In this document: positions 41,573-49,943 of the stretch, in pieces
How positions within the stretch are numbered: the stretch's first letter is position 1
Layout of the letters: each line of letters begins with the position of its first letter
Source of the DNA: Hyphomonadaceae bacterium UBA1933
Lineage (GTDB): Bacteria > Pseudomonadota > Alphaproteobacteria > Caulobacterales > Aquidulcibacteraceae
Assembly (NCBI GenBank): GCA_002337085.1
Contig: DDFH01000006.1
Span: 835,098 to 899,097, forward strand
Length of the DNA stretch: 64,000 bases
Direction of reading: 5' to 3'
The notes under the pieces: generated by a model
What the model was told of the DNA's origin: nothing
The model's input: the letters and a program-made list of their open reading frames with translations, nothing else
The model's database searches: none
Made by a program: the position numbers and the translations under genes

Positions 41573-42742
41573 ATGGATTTAGAGAATAGAATTGGTCGTT
41601 ACGTTAAAAGCTCGGTCGTGGGTGGGGAAAGTTATAACGCCTATATTCCGAAACCTTTGCCCCCTGATCCTCCTTTAAAATTGGCAGAATTATATTCATT
41701 GCTTGATAAAGCAAATACAGCGATCGGCAGGCTCGATGGCATGAGTATGGTTCTACCTGATGCATCTTTGTTTCTTTATATGTATGTTCGCAAAGAAGCT
41801 GTTTTATCATCGCAGATTGAAGGAACTCAATCGTCATTATCAGACTTGCTTTTGTTTGAAAATTCAGAAGTGCCCGGCGTCCCTATGGACGATGTTACGG
41901 AAGTTTCTTGTTATGTTTCGGCAATGAGTTATGGCATAGAAAGAATGAAAGAATTCCCTCTATCTTTAAGATTGATAAGAGAGATTCACGAACGGTTGAT
42001 GAATAATTCACGAGGCGGCAATAAACAGCCTGGTGAGTTTAGAAGTTCACAAAACTGGCTTGGAGGTAGTCGTCCGGGAAATGCCAAATTTGTTCCACCG
42101 CCGCCAGAAATATTAATGGAATGCCTTGGAGAGTTTGAAAAATTTCTTCATGATGAGACCATAAAGCTGCCAGTGCTAATAAAGGCAGCATTAGCGCACG
42201 TCCAGTTTGAAACCATTCACCCCTTCCTTGATGGAAATGGTCGATTAGGGCGTCTGTTGATTACCTTTATACTTTGCCACGAAGGTATCCTGAAGGAACC
42301 ACTTTTATATTTATCGTTATTTTTTAAAGCCAATCGTCAAACTTATTATGATTTGCTTCAATCTGTTCGAGAAACTGGAAATTGGGAAGAATGGATTGAA
42401 TTTTTCTTGAATGGGGTCATTGAAACTTCAAACCAAGCAACTCAAACAGCACAAGAAATAATTGCTTTATTCAAACGAGACAGAGAGTTTATTGAAACAT
42501 CAGGTAAATCGGCTGCTGCAATTCTAACTATTCATACAATAATGCAGCGCAACCCAATAGCTAATACTAAGACAATCAGAGAAAAAACCGGCTTATCTCA
42601 GCCTACGGTAATTAGAAGCTTCACAACACTCGAAGAACTGGGGATTGTTAAAGAAGTCACTGGAAAAGAACGCCATAAGATTTTTGTATATGGCGAATAT
42701 CTAAATTTATTGAATCGGGGCGTTGAGGCAATAAAAATCTAG
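41573..42742 (+). CDS. Fic-family AMPylase-like protein with C-terminal winged helix
   Basis: 389 residues. The Fic catalytic motif HPFLDGNGRLGR (216-227, catalytic H216) is complete, so it should transfer AMP, or possibly another nucleotide group, to a target. N-terminal inhibitory motif S79-x3-E83-G84 (SSQIEGT) identifies a class II, self-inhibited Fic. The N-terminal Fic_N domain spans about 25-110. The C-terminal part (about 315-380, NTKTIREKTGLSQPTVIRSFTTLEELGIV) is a winged helix. Long palindromes upstream suggest autoregulation. The target is unknown; no separate antitoxin gene is adjacent. Confidence 0.92.
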   Translation: MDLENRIGRYVKSSVVGGESYNAYIPKPLPPDPPLKLAELYSLLDKANTAIGRLDGMSMVLPDASLFLYMYVRKEAVLSSQIEGTQSSLSDLLLFENSEVPGVPMDDVTEVSCYVSAMSYGIERMKEFPLSLRLIREIHERLMNNSRGGNKQPGEFRSSQNWLGGSRPGNAKFVPPPPEILMECLGEFEKFLHDETIKLPVLIKAALAHVQFETIHPFLDGNGRLGRLLITFILCHEGILKEPLLYLSLFFKANRQTYYDLLQSVRETGNWEEWIEFFLNGVIETSNQATQTAQEIIALFKRDREFIETSGKSAAAILTIHTIMQRNPIANTKTIREKTGLSQPTVIRSFTTLEELGIVKEVTGKERHKIFVYGEYLNLLNRGVEAIKI

Positions 42743-42890
42743 TATCTTTAAAGGGTAGTAATTGCAGCAATGTTTATGGGGTGTTGGGTGAATGTTTAAT
42801 TCATATCATGTCCCTGTTTTCGTTTTGTTATTGAACCGGTGCTAATAAACTCGGTACATATGATGAAAACTTAAATAGGATAGGGAAATA

Positions 42891-43304
42891 ATGAAACTTA
42901 TAGAATATCGCTTTCCTGAAATGACAAAATTAGAATATAATAGAATCGCACAGATTGTGCAGGATTATTTTATTTCAAAAAATGATTTTCTGTTAATAAG
43001 GCATTATGTTACCAACCCTGATAATTCACAAAAGCAAGTTTGGGAGAATATACATACTAGCGAATTGTTAAAATTATTGTGTGATTCAATTGAGATGTCT
43101 TTTAGCTTAAGTATTCCTGATTATTCATTGTGTTCAAATTTTAAATCTATGAAAACTTGTAGATTTATTTTTGTAGGAGATGATGGCGTTATAAGGGTTT
43201 GTCACGCATATGAAGATGACATTATAAACTTTAATGGCTTGGGAGTTGAATTTTTTGATGTTTCCCCAATGCTAATTGAAACGGATATATTTGACTGTGT
43301 TTAA
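42891..43304 (+). CDS. Hypothetical protein, 137 residues
   Basis: Not recognised. Soluble, no signal or membrane helix; mixed alpha/beta by eye with aromatic-rich strands (TCRFIFVGDDGVIRVCHAYEDDI). Clearly more AT-rich than the core genes around it. GGATAGGGA lies before the ATG. It follows the Fic gene after 148 bp on the same strand and is probably accessory DNA acquired with it; a functional link with Fic is unproven. Confidence 0.6.
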   Translation: MKLIEYRFPEMTKLEYNRIAQIVQDYFISKNDFLLIRHYVTNPDNSQKQVWENIHTSELLKLLCDSIEMSFSLSIPDYSLCSNFKSMKTCRFIFVGDDGVIRVCHAYEDDIINFNGLGVEFFDVSPMLIETDIFDCV

Positions 43305-43560
43305 TTATTATTTTTAATTTCGGGGACATAATACGGATTAAATTATCATATTGTTTTTCTATTATTGTTTGTCTTATCAAAAAACGCTTTTTTTAAATGA
43401 GTGAATAGAAGGTTTTATTGACCGAGATACCAGACATTTTATTTCATAAAATTCCGGCATTACAAAACCCGTAATCCGTAATTATTTTTATCCCCACACT
43501 AATAAACCCCCTTAATATTCATGCCAAATTGACTTTAGTGGAATGAGTAAATGAGGGGTG

Positions 43561-43648
43561 AAATGTCAGGAAATGTCAGGGTTTTACGCGAGTTGTTTTT
43601 TTCGTTTTTGAATTTGTTCAAAATTTTGAAATGTCAACAAATGTCAAC
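43561..43648. repeat. Two doublets of a related decamer
   Basis: AAATGTCAGG occurs twice head-to-tail at 43561-43580, and AAATGTCAAC twice at 43629-43648. Both share AAATGTCA. They could be paired protein-binding sites or remnants of a repeat. Confidence 0.6.
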
Positions 43649-43775
43649 ATTTTCGAGGGGTGGCAAAAATACTGAATAATTTGCGCAATTATTTGATTAA
43701 TAATGATTTTATAGAAGAAAATAATTGTTACAAATGGGTGAAATATGGAAATGTTGAGGGTTATAAATTTTCAAG

Positions 43776-43825
43776 ATCCCGCAATAAATGCGGGATGACG
43801 GATGTAAATGCGGGATGACGGATGT
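43776..43825. repeat. REP-like palindrome plus 20-bp direct duplication
   Basis: ATCCCGCA (43776-43783) and TGCGGGAT (43789-43796) form a perfect 8-bp hairpin with loop ATAAA, the same family as 2873-2893 in reverse. AAATGCGGGATGACGGATGT is then present twice in tandem (43786-43805, 43806-43825). Confidence 0.75.
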
Positions 43826-43874
43826 GTGAAAAATGCGAGGGGGTCAGGCGTGTGGAAAATGCGAAATAAACGGT

Positions 43875-44174
43875 TTAAACCACAGCCAACAAATTGGTGT
43901 AATTATTTCTTACGCCCGAATATGCCTTCATGCTGGTTTTTAAATCGACTTCTTGATCAAGGTTTTCGGCTTCACGAAGGATGTGTGCGGCAAAGAATGG
44001 GTTAAATCCTTGATATTGGCTTTGGTTTCTTTGTTGTTGTTTTTCTTTATGTTCATAAACATTGATGCGTGTCGCATCGGGATTCATTTCAACGGTTTCC
44101 ACGCGCGAAATCGCCGGAACATTGTTCCGTTTTGATACGCCTGAGGCAGAATATGAAGAAATCCCGTTTATCAT
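43875..44174 (-). CDS. Hypothetical protein, 99 residues
   Basis: Not recognised. Starts MINGISSYSASGVSKRNNV, a serine/asparagine-rich N-terminus without a classical signal, followed by a polar glutamine-rich middle (EKQQQRNQSQYQGFNPFF) and a helical end (HILREAENLDQEVDLKTSMKAYSGVRNNY). The style (short, polar, heptad-like end) resembles some flagellar accessory proteins, but that is only an impression. Divergent from the EAL gene with a 160-bp spacer. Confidence 0.6.
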   Translation of the reverse strand: MINGISSYSASGVSKRNNVPAISRVETVEMNPDATRINVYEHKEKQQQRNQSQYQGFNPFFAAHILREAENLDQEVDLKTSMKAYSGVRNNYTNLLAVV

Positions 44175-44336
44175 ATGCCATATCCCGCAGTTTTCATGCC
44201 AAAAAATTTTGGTTTAGAATCACTGCTGCACTGCAATATGTAAAATAATTTACTATTTGTTAACTATAATCTTCACCTTAATATTAAATCATGTCATCTA
44301 TTCTATTCTGGTTTAGCAAGGGGCAGTCTAACCAAG

Positions 44337-45479
44337 ATGAATTCGCCGATAAAAAATGTTGATGCCAAAAATATATCTGGTGGGCAAAATATTGTTCATG
44401 CCGAAAACCTGTTTTTCAGCACCAATGAACATGAACGACGATTATTATGGTCGGCATTAAATTTGCTTGAGACTATGGTATGTCTGGTTGATGGTGCTGG
44501 CGCGTTAAAATGGGTTGGTAATTCGGCATATAAATTTGGGACAAGCATCTTTAACCTTTCACCATTGCCGCAAAATCTTGATGAGCTTGGTTCTTTTTTG
44601 GGCGTGAATGATTTTGGAAATAAATTGCGCCAATGCCATAATAATTATGGCGTAAGACTTTTTAAGCCTGATGGCGTGCATTTTGAAATTCGTGAAGAAG
44701 TTGAAAGCGGGATTATAACCCTGCGTCGTACCAATTCCGGCTACCAAAGCGATATTGCCAATGATAAAGAGGCGCAGGCATTATTAGCAGCGCTTGATGA
44801 AAATCGTATGTGTCTTTTCCGGCAGCCGATTATTGATACTAAAACCGGAAATATTCGGCAATATGAATGCTTGGCACGTATGCTGCGTAAAGATGGCTCA
44901 ATTGCCAGCCCGATTGAATTTATTCCGGCTGCGGAGCGGGCAGGGCTTATTGCCCGCCTTGATCTAAGTGCGCTTAGCCTTGCTTTGGGTCAGCTAGAAA
45001 CCAATCAAGACATAAGGCTTGCGGTGAATGTTTCGGCGGCAACCATCGCCGATGAGGCGGCACGCCAAGAATTTCTTGGAATTCTTACAAATGATAACAG
45101 CCATGACGAACGCCTTACCATCGAAATTACCGAAACCATTGCGATTCACGACCTTGATATTGCCGCGAACTTTGCACAGGCGGTAAAGGATTCGAATGCG
45201 CGAATTGCGCTTGATGATTTTGGTGCGGGCTATACCTCATTCCGCTCGTTAAAAATCTTGCCGCTTGATGAAGTTAAGATTGACGGCAATTATGTTGAGG
45301 CTATCAATGAGCGCAAAGATAATCAGGCATTCGTAAAGGCGATTAATACATTATCCCATGACCTTGGGTTTGAAACCATTGCCGAACGGGTAGAAACCGA
45401 AATGGAGGCCGATATTTTACGTAAAATTGGTGTAAGTGGTTTACAAGGTTATTTGTTCGGCCGCCCGCAAAAAGATTAA
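44337..45479 (+). CDS. EAL-domain protein, probable c-di-GMP phosphodiesterase
   Basis: 380 residues. N-terminal PAS-like region (about 25-125), then an EAL domain. The signature reads ECLAR instead of EALxR. The other catalytic positions look intact: NVSA, EITET, LDDFGAGYTSF, VKIDG, AERVETE and the closing LQGYLFGRP. It probably hydrolyses c-di-GMP, which would favour motility. No GGDEF domain and no membrane segment, so it should be cytoplasmic. Confidence 0.87.
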   Translation: MNSPIKNVDAKNISGGQNIVHAENLFFSTNEHERRLLWSALNLLETMVCLVDGAGALKWVGNSAYKFGTSIFNLSPLPQNLDELGSFLGVNDFGNKLRQCHNNYGVRLFKPDGVHFEIREEVESGIITLRRTNSGYQSDIANDKEAQALLAALDENRMCLFRQPIIDTKTGNIRQYECLARMLRKDGSIASPIEFIPAAERAGLIARLDLSALSLALGQLETNQDIRLAVNVSAATIADEAARQEFLGILTNDNSHDERLTIEITETIAIHDLDIAANFAQAVKDSNARIALDDFGAGYTSFRSLKILPLDEVKIDGNYVEAINERKDNQAFVKAINTLSHDLGFETIAERVETEMEADILRKIGVSGLQGYLFGRPQKD

Positions 45480-45574
45480 TTCTTTTCGCAATTGCAGCAT
45501 TTGAGACCATAGTTCTATTGAAAAATAGTCATTTTCCTGATTTAGCTATTGCAGCATAAATACATCAGGGGAAG

Positions 45575-47254
45575 ATGACCATGTCACAAGCAGCAGAAAA
45601 TATGCAAAACCTAATCAATGAATTACCCGCACTTTTAACCAGTGCCGTAAAAGAATTAAAACCAGTTCGCGATGCCGCAGTAAGTTTTGCCAAGGCAAAA
45701 GTAATTGTGGGCGGCAAGATTGACCGCAAATTGGTTGATAAAGAACAGCATATTTTGCATGGCTTGGCGTGGTATCAAACCTATATTTCGACCCTTACTG
45801 AAACTGCAAAATGGGCGAATGAGCTTGCGGCAAATGGAGCGTTCACAGAAATTGAAGCCAATCTTTGTGTGGTTTTATTTGCCGATTATCTTTCTGATAT
45901 TGCTGCCGGCATCATGATGACCCAAGTGGAGCGTATCCGCCCCCATGACCTTGGTATTAAAATGCAGGCGCGTGAAGCAATCGAAAGCGCGGTCTGCCAA
46001 AAAATTATCGCCCTTAATACCCAGGAATTAAAAACCCGCACCGCCGAATTAATCCACCAAGTACAGGGGCGGGCGACTATTGAAAATACTGGTCTTGATG
46101 AGACTTTGGAAATGGTGCGCGATACATTTTTTGCATTTGCCAATGAAAAGGTAAAACCTTTTGCCCATGAATGGCATTTAAAAGATGATTATATCCCAAT
46201 GGAAATCATCAATGAACTTGCCGAGCTTGGGGTTTTCGGCCTTACTCTTGAGGAGGAATATGGTGGTTCGGGTCTTGGTAAACGGGCAATGTGCGTTGTG
46301 TCTGAGGAATTGTCACGCGGTTATATTGGCGTTGGCTCACTTGGAACCCGTGCCGAAATTGCGTGCGAATTGATTATTAATGGTAATAATGAAGAGCAAA
46401 AAGCACATTATTTGCCGAAAATTGCTTCGGGTGAAATTTTGCCAACTGCCGTCTTTACCGAACCGAATACCGGTTCTGATTTGGGTTCATTGCAAACCCG
46501 TGCGGTTAAAGAGGGTGATAAATATGTTATCACTGGTAACAAAACTTGGATTACCCATGCCGCACGCGCCGACTTAATGACGCTTTTGGTGCGCACCGAT
46601 CCAAACACCAGTAATTTCAAAGGTCTTTCAATGCTTTTGGCGGAAAAAGAACGTGGCACAGATGAAAACCCATTCCCAACCAAGGGGATGACTGGTGGCG
46701 AAATCCACGTCCTTGGTTATCGTGGTATGAAAGAGTTTGAACTTGGCTTCGATGGTTTTGAAGTGCCACAGAAAAACCTGCTTGGTGGGGTTGAGGGTAT
46801 GGGCTTTAAGCACCTTATGGCAACCTTTGAATCGGCACGGATTCAAACTGCGGCACGGGCGATTGGTGTGGCGCAAAACGCACTTGATATTGGCCTTCAA
46901 TATGCCACCGAGCGTAAGCAATTTGGTGATTATATTTATGCTTTCCCACGCGTTCACAATAAAATTGTGCAAATGGCGGCGGAAATTATGGGTGTGCGCC
47001 AACTTACCTATTTTGCCGCTTTGGAAAAAGATACTGGTGCACGTTGCGACCTTGAGGCAGGTATGGCGAAACTTTTGGCGGCGCGCATTGCTTGGGCGTG
47101 TGCTGATAACGCACTACAAATTCATGGTGGCAATGGCTTTGCGCTTGAATACCAGATTTCACGCGTGTTGTGCGATGCCCGCATCTTAAACATTTTTGAA
47201 GGTGCAGGCGAAATTCAGGCACAAGTTATCGCAAGAAGACTTCTTGAGGAATAA
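45575..47254 (+). CDS. Acyl-CoA dehydrogenase family protein
   Basis: 559 residues; ATG 45575 or 45581, both near GGGGAAG. FAD-dependent acyl-CoA dehydrogenase core starts near residue 175. It contains VFTEPNTGSDLGSLQTRAVKEGDKYVITGNKTWITHA, 'ERKQFG', 'ALQIHGGNGFALEYQISRVLCDARILNIFEGAGEIQ', including the glutamate of the FEG motif. The N-terminal 170 residues are an extra helical region not present in short-chain enzymes. The substrate is not determinable. Monocistronic by context. Confidence 0.9.
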   Translation: MTMSQAAENMQNLINELPALLTSAVKELKPVRDAAVSFAKAKVIVGGKIDRKLVDKEQHILHGLAWYQTYISTLTETAKWANELAANGAFTEIEANLCVVLFADYLSDIAAGIMMTQVERIRPHDLGIKMQAREAIESAVCQKIIALNTQELKTRTAELIHQVQGRATIENTGLDETLEMVRDTFFAFANEKVKPFAHEWHLKDDYIPMEIINELAELGVFGLTLEEEYGGSGLGKRAMCVVSEELSRGYIGVGSLGTRAEIACELIINGNNEEQKAHYLPKIASGEILPTAVFTEPNTGSDLGSLQTRAVKEGDKYVITGNKTWITHAARADLMTLLVRTDPNTSNFKGLSMLLAEKERGTDENPFPTKGMTGGEIHVLGYRGMKEFELGFDGFEVPQKNLLGGVEGMGFKHLMATFESARIQTAARAIGVAQNALDIGLQYATERKQFGDYIYAFPRVHNKIVQMAAEIMGVRQLTYFAALEKDTGARCDLEAGMAKLLAARIAWACADNALQIHGGNGFALEYQISRVLCDARILNIFEGAGEIQAQVIARRLLEE

Positions 47255-47260
47255 TTTAGA

Positions 47261-48349
47261 TTATTTCTTCACGCCTTCTTGGGTCAATAAATAAACGGCG
47301 AATGTTCCCAGCCAATGCCCGCCCTCATAATGTTCACCTGTAACATTGGGAAGGGCGGCATCGGCATGGGCTTTGGCGGTTAAGTGCAATGATTTTATGC
47401 GCGCATCACCCTTTGGCAAATGGCTGGCAATTGTATTCAACATCCAAGCGCGTGAAAGGTTTAAGCCATCCAAATGCGCTAATTTTGGGTCGGAGCGGTC
47501 TGTAACAATCGCGGGATAAAGCCATTTTGCACTGCCGTCTTTTGGGATTTGTGGTAAAAAGGTTTTTAGCCATTTGGCAAATTCGGCAGGTGGTAAAATC
47601 CGTGCCATAAGGCTTGCCTCGCCTAGGCACGGCGATAAAAATGCTTCCCCATCTGGCTCATAGGAAAGCGGGCAGTTTTTATCATTGCCATAATAATATT
47701 CACCGCGTGACTTGATAAGTTCGGCAAAATTCTTATCACCCGTCGCAATCGCCCAATCATAGGCAAGGCCAAGGCCAAAAGCGGTTTGGTTATGTTCCCC
47801 AATACGTATTGGGTAATTAAGTTTGGGAAGCCAAGTTTTAATTTTATTTGCCGATGCTTCTGCCAGTGGTTCAAAAATTGGGGCAAGGGCGCGCAAATCG
47901 GCATCTTTTGAGGTCAAAAGTTCTTTGTGTAATTGTAATGCCCACGCCAAGCCATATGGGCGTTCAAATGATGCCCTCCCTTGGGTGTTTAAATACGCAA
48001 CTTCACCGGCAATGTTTTCTGGTGTAATTGATTGTTTTAACGCTGCCTTTGCGTCCGCTGCATATGGTGCATTGGGGTATGTTCCCGCCAGCTTGGCTAA
48101 AAGCCAATGCCCATGAACCGAAGAGTGCCAGTCAAGACAACCGTAAAATGCGGGGTATAAAACATGTGGTTCCTGGGCATCTTTGGCGGAATTAAGTGCG
48201 TGGGAAATATGGTTTGGGTATTCATTATGCACGCATTTTAATGCTAGTTCGGCAAAACGCTCTGTCGGTTTATAATCTTGGGCAAATGTTGGTGTGGTAA
48301 GGAATATATGCGCAATTGCGGCAACCGGTAGCGCTTTTGAAAACTTCAT
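47261..48349 (-). CDS. Exported DUF2891-like protein
   Basis: 362 residues from ATG 48349. Signal peptide about 1-22 (TPTFAQ-DY). The body (NEYPNHISHALNSAKDAQEPHVLYPAFYGCLDWHSSVHGHWLLAKL, NQTAFGLGLAYDWAIATGDKNFAELIKSR, YEPDGEAFLSPCLGEASLMARIL, 'GEHYEGGHWLGTFAVYLLT') is the pattern I associate with DUF2891, an alpha/alpha-toroid-like periplasmic protein of unknown activity. Converges on the dehydrogenase with a 6-bp gap. Confidence 0.78.
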   Translation of the reverse strand: MKFSKALPVAAIAHIFLTTPTFAQDYKPTERFAELALKCVHNEYPNHISHALNSAKDAQEPHVLYPAFYGCLDWHSSVHGHWLLAKLAGTYPNAPYAADAKAALKQSITPENIAGEVAYLNTQGRASFERPYGLAWALQLHKELLTSKDADLRALAPIFEPLAEASANKIKTWLPKLNYPIRIGEHNQTAFGLGLAYDWAIATGDKNFAELIKSRGEYYYGNDKNCPLSYEPDGEAFLSPCLGEASLMARILPPAEFAKWLKTFLPQIPKDGSAKWLYPAIVTDRSDPKLAHLDGLNLSRAWMLNTIASHLPKGDARIKSLHLTAKAHADAALPNVTGEHYEGGHWLGTFAVYLLTQEGVKK

Positions 48350-48533
48350 TTTAGAACCTGCAATAAATTGAATATCTTTCTGACTATTTTCCGATTTACA
48401 AAAAATTACAAGCAAGAAATAAATTAAGAGCTATATAGAAAGTAATAAAAACAATGAATTGTAATTTAAGGTTTATGTTTTATTAATTACTTGTGGGTAG
48501 CTTATGCGTACCTTAATAGTTTAAAGGTGTATC

Positions 48534-49151
48534 ATGGAAATAAATGCTGTAAACGCGTCAAATAATTTTTTGACCAATGTTGACTCGTTGGTTTTCAATA
48601 AAGCCTCTGCTGCAACTGATGAAAATGTTGCACAGGCATCCGATTCACTTAAATTTGATGATACTGTTGATTTATCAACTACTGCGCATGCAATTGTCGA
48701 ATGGATTAGTTCATATAAATCAACATTGGGCAGCCATATTGGTACAATTCATTATATGAGTGTTGATAGTGATGTTGGTCTTGTGGTTGATAAAAAATTG
48801 CTTGAAGCAAATCAAAACCTGCTGACCTATTTAGAAAGCGCGAGTATTGCCGAAAAATCAAGTATGGAATATCAAGATTACGTCAATAAACTTCGAATTT
48901 ATATTGCAAAAATTCAAAATACCCTTGCCGAGGCCGAAGAGGGTGCAAATAAAGACCATGACGCGGCACAACCTGCCAATGAAACTATTGCCAACAATGC
49001 CGAAGCCGCAAATGAAAACTCCACAGAGCAACCAGTCAATAATTCACTTGGTGCATTTTTAACCAAGTCAATGGGCGAATTCCGCAATAAATTAAAAGAA
49101 TTTATTATGCCAAGCGGCGTTAATATTGCGAATGAAGAACAAGATTCATAA
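48534..49151 (+). CDS. Hypothetical protein, 205 residues
   Basis: Not recognised. No signal peptide. Acidic, Ser/Ala/Asn-rich N-terminal 45 residues; a middle domain with hydrophobic positions (AHAIVEWISSYKSTLGSHIGTIHYMSVDSDVGLVVDKKLLEAN); a helix with IYIAKIQNTLAEAEEGANK; then a disordered Asn/Glu/Ala linker and a short amphipathic C-terminal segment. AAAGG lies 8 bp before the ATG. Divergent from the DUF2891 gene; no functional clue in context. Confidence 0.65.
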   Translation: MEINAVNASNNFLTNVDSLVFNKASAATDENVAQASDSLKFDDTVDLSTTAHAIVEWISSYKSTLGSHIGTIHYMSVDSDVGLVVDKKLLEANQNLLTYLESASIAEKSSMEYQDYVNKLRIYIAKIQNTLAEAEEGANKDHDAAQPANETIANNAEAANENSTEQPVNNSLGAFLTKSMGEFRNKLKEFIMPSGVNIANEEQDS

Positions 49152-49206
49152 TAGATTTTTTGGTATTTAGGGGTGACAAACCATTTGAAAACAATTATCA
49201 TTTGGC

Positions 49207-49779
49207 ATGGTCACATTAAATAAAATCTATACCAAAACTGGTGACAAAGGAACTACACGCCTTGCCACTGGTGAGCTTGTCAATAAAACCAATCCGCGCC
49301 TTGCGGCATATGGAAGTGTTGATGAATGCAACGCTTTTATTGGTGTAGCACGGCTACACGCTGAAAAAGACAAGGTTTTGGATGAAATTCTGGCCCGTAT
49401 TCAAAATGATTTATTTGACTTAGGTGCGGATTTGGCAACCCCAGACAGCCCAGAAATAACCTGGACTCCACTTCGAATTGTTGCCACACAGGTTGAGCGT
49501 CTTGAAAAAGAAATTGATTTAATGAATGAGGTTCTTGAGCCACTTGATTCATTTGTTCTTCCGGCCGGTTCAAAATTGGCAAGCAATCTTCATGTTGCCC
49601 GCACCATTGCCCGCCGTGCCGAACGTGAAATTGCGGCACTAATCGAAACAGGTGCGGCGGTTTCTGAACCCGCAATGCAATATATAAATCGTTTATCAGA
49701 CTTATTATTCGTGGCCGCGCGCCGTGCCAATGGCAATGGTGCATTGGATGTTAAATGGGTTCCTGCGCAAAATCGTTAA
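49207..49779 (+). CDS. PduO-type cob(I)alamin adenosyltransferase
   Basis: 190 residues. The N-terminal ATP-binding motif TKTGDKGTTRL is diagnostic; YGSVDECNAFIGVARLHA, RRAEREIA and INRLSDLLFVAARRAN complete the PduO/CobO-type (MMAB-like) trimeric enzyme. It converts cob(I)alamin to adenosylcobalamin. No cobalamin genes are adjacent. Confidence 0.94.
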   Translation: MVTLNKIYTKTGDKGTTRLATGELVNKTNPRLAAYGSVDECNAFIGVARLHAEKDKVLDEILARIQNDLFDLGADLATPDSPEITWTPLRIVATQVERLEKEIDLMNEVLEPLDSFVLPAGSKLASNLHVARTIARRAEREIAALIETGAAVSEPAMQYINRLSDLLFVAARRANGNGALDVKWVPAQNR

Positions 49780-49810
49780 AATAAAACGTTAATCCAACCG
49801 TTAATTTTCC

Positions 49811-49839
49811 TTGCACTTTTTCATTAAGTGCTTTATACG
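49811..49839 (+). promoter_or_regulatory. Putative sigma-70 promoter for the carB leader
   Basis: TTGCAC (49811-49816) and TATACG (49834-49839) with a 17-bp spacer. Transcription would start near 49846, only a few bases before the terminator-like hairpin at 49851. Confidence 0.5.
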
Positions 49840-49850
49840 CCCGTAGCTTC

Positions 49851-49889
49851 AAGCCCTTCGCAGCGATTCAGTGCTGCGGGGGCTTTTTT
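49851..49889 (+). terminator. Promoter-proximal terminator/attenuator before carB
   Basis: AAGCCCTTCGCAGC (49851-49864) pairs, with one mismatch/bulge region, with GCTGCGGGGGCTT (49873-49885), followed by a T6 tract (49884-49889). It could simply end the adenosyltransferase transcript. Lying after the putative promoter, it would instead be an attenuator for carB. Confidence 0.7.
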
Positions 49890-49943
49890 GCGAAATATAG
49901 TTCTGAAAAGCAATACAAACGCAAACCATAACGGGAATATAAA

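Larger units (their letters stand above)
43305..43874. other. Repeat-rich region without a supported gene
   Basis: 570 bp with no convincing gene. It holds a degraded half of the cloverleaf repeat (about 43423-43463), a heptamer fragment (43471-43483), doubled decamers AAATGTCAGG (43561-43580) and AAATGTCAAC (43629-43648), the inverted copy of the 2873 palindrome (43776-43796), and a direct 20-bp duplication (43786-43825). A weak reading frame (about 43660-43818, GTG start) gives VAKILNNLRNYLINNDFIEENN, which may be a gene remnant. Confidence 0.7.

Noticed and set aside
49840..49890. tRNA or other folded RNA gene before carB
   Set aside because: Only a single terminator-like hairpin is present, with no cloverleaf or CCA-type end.
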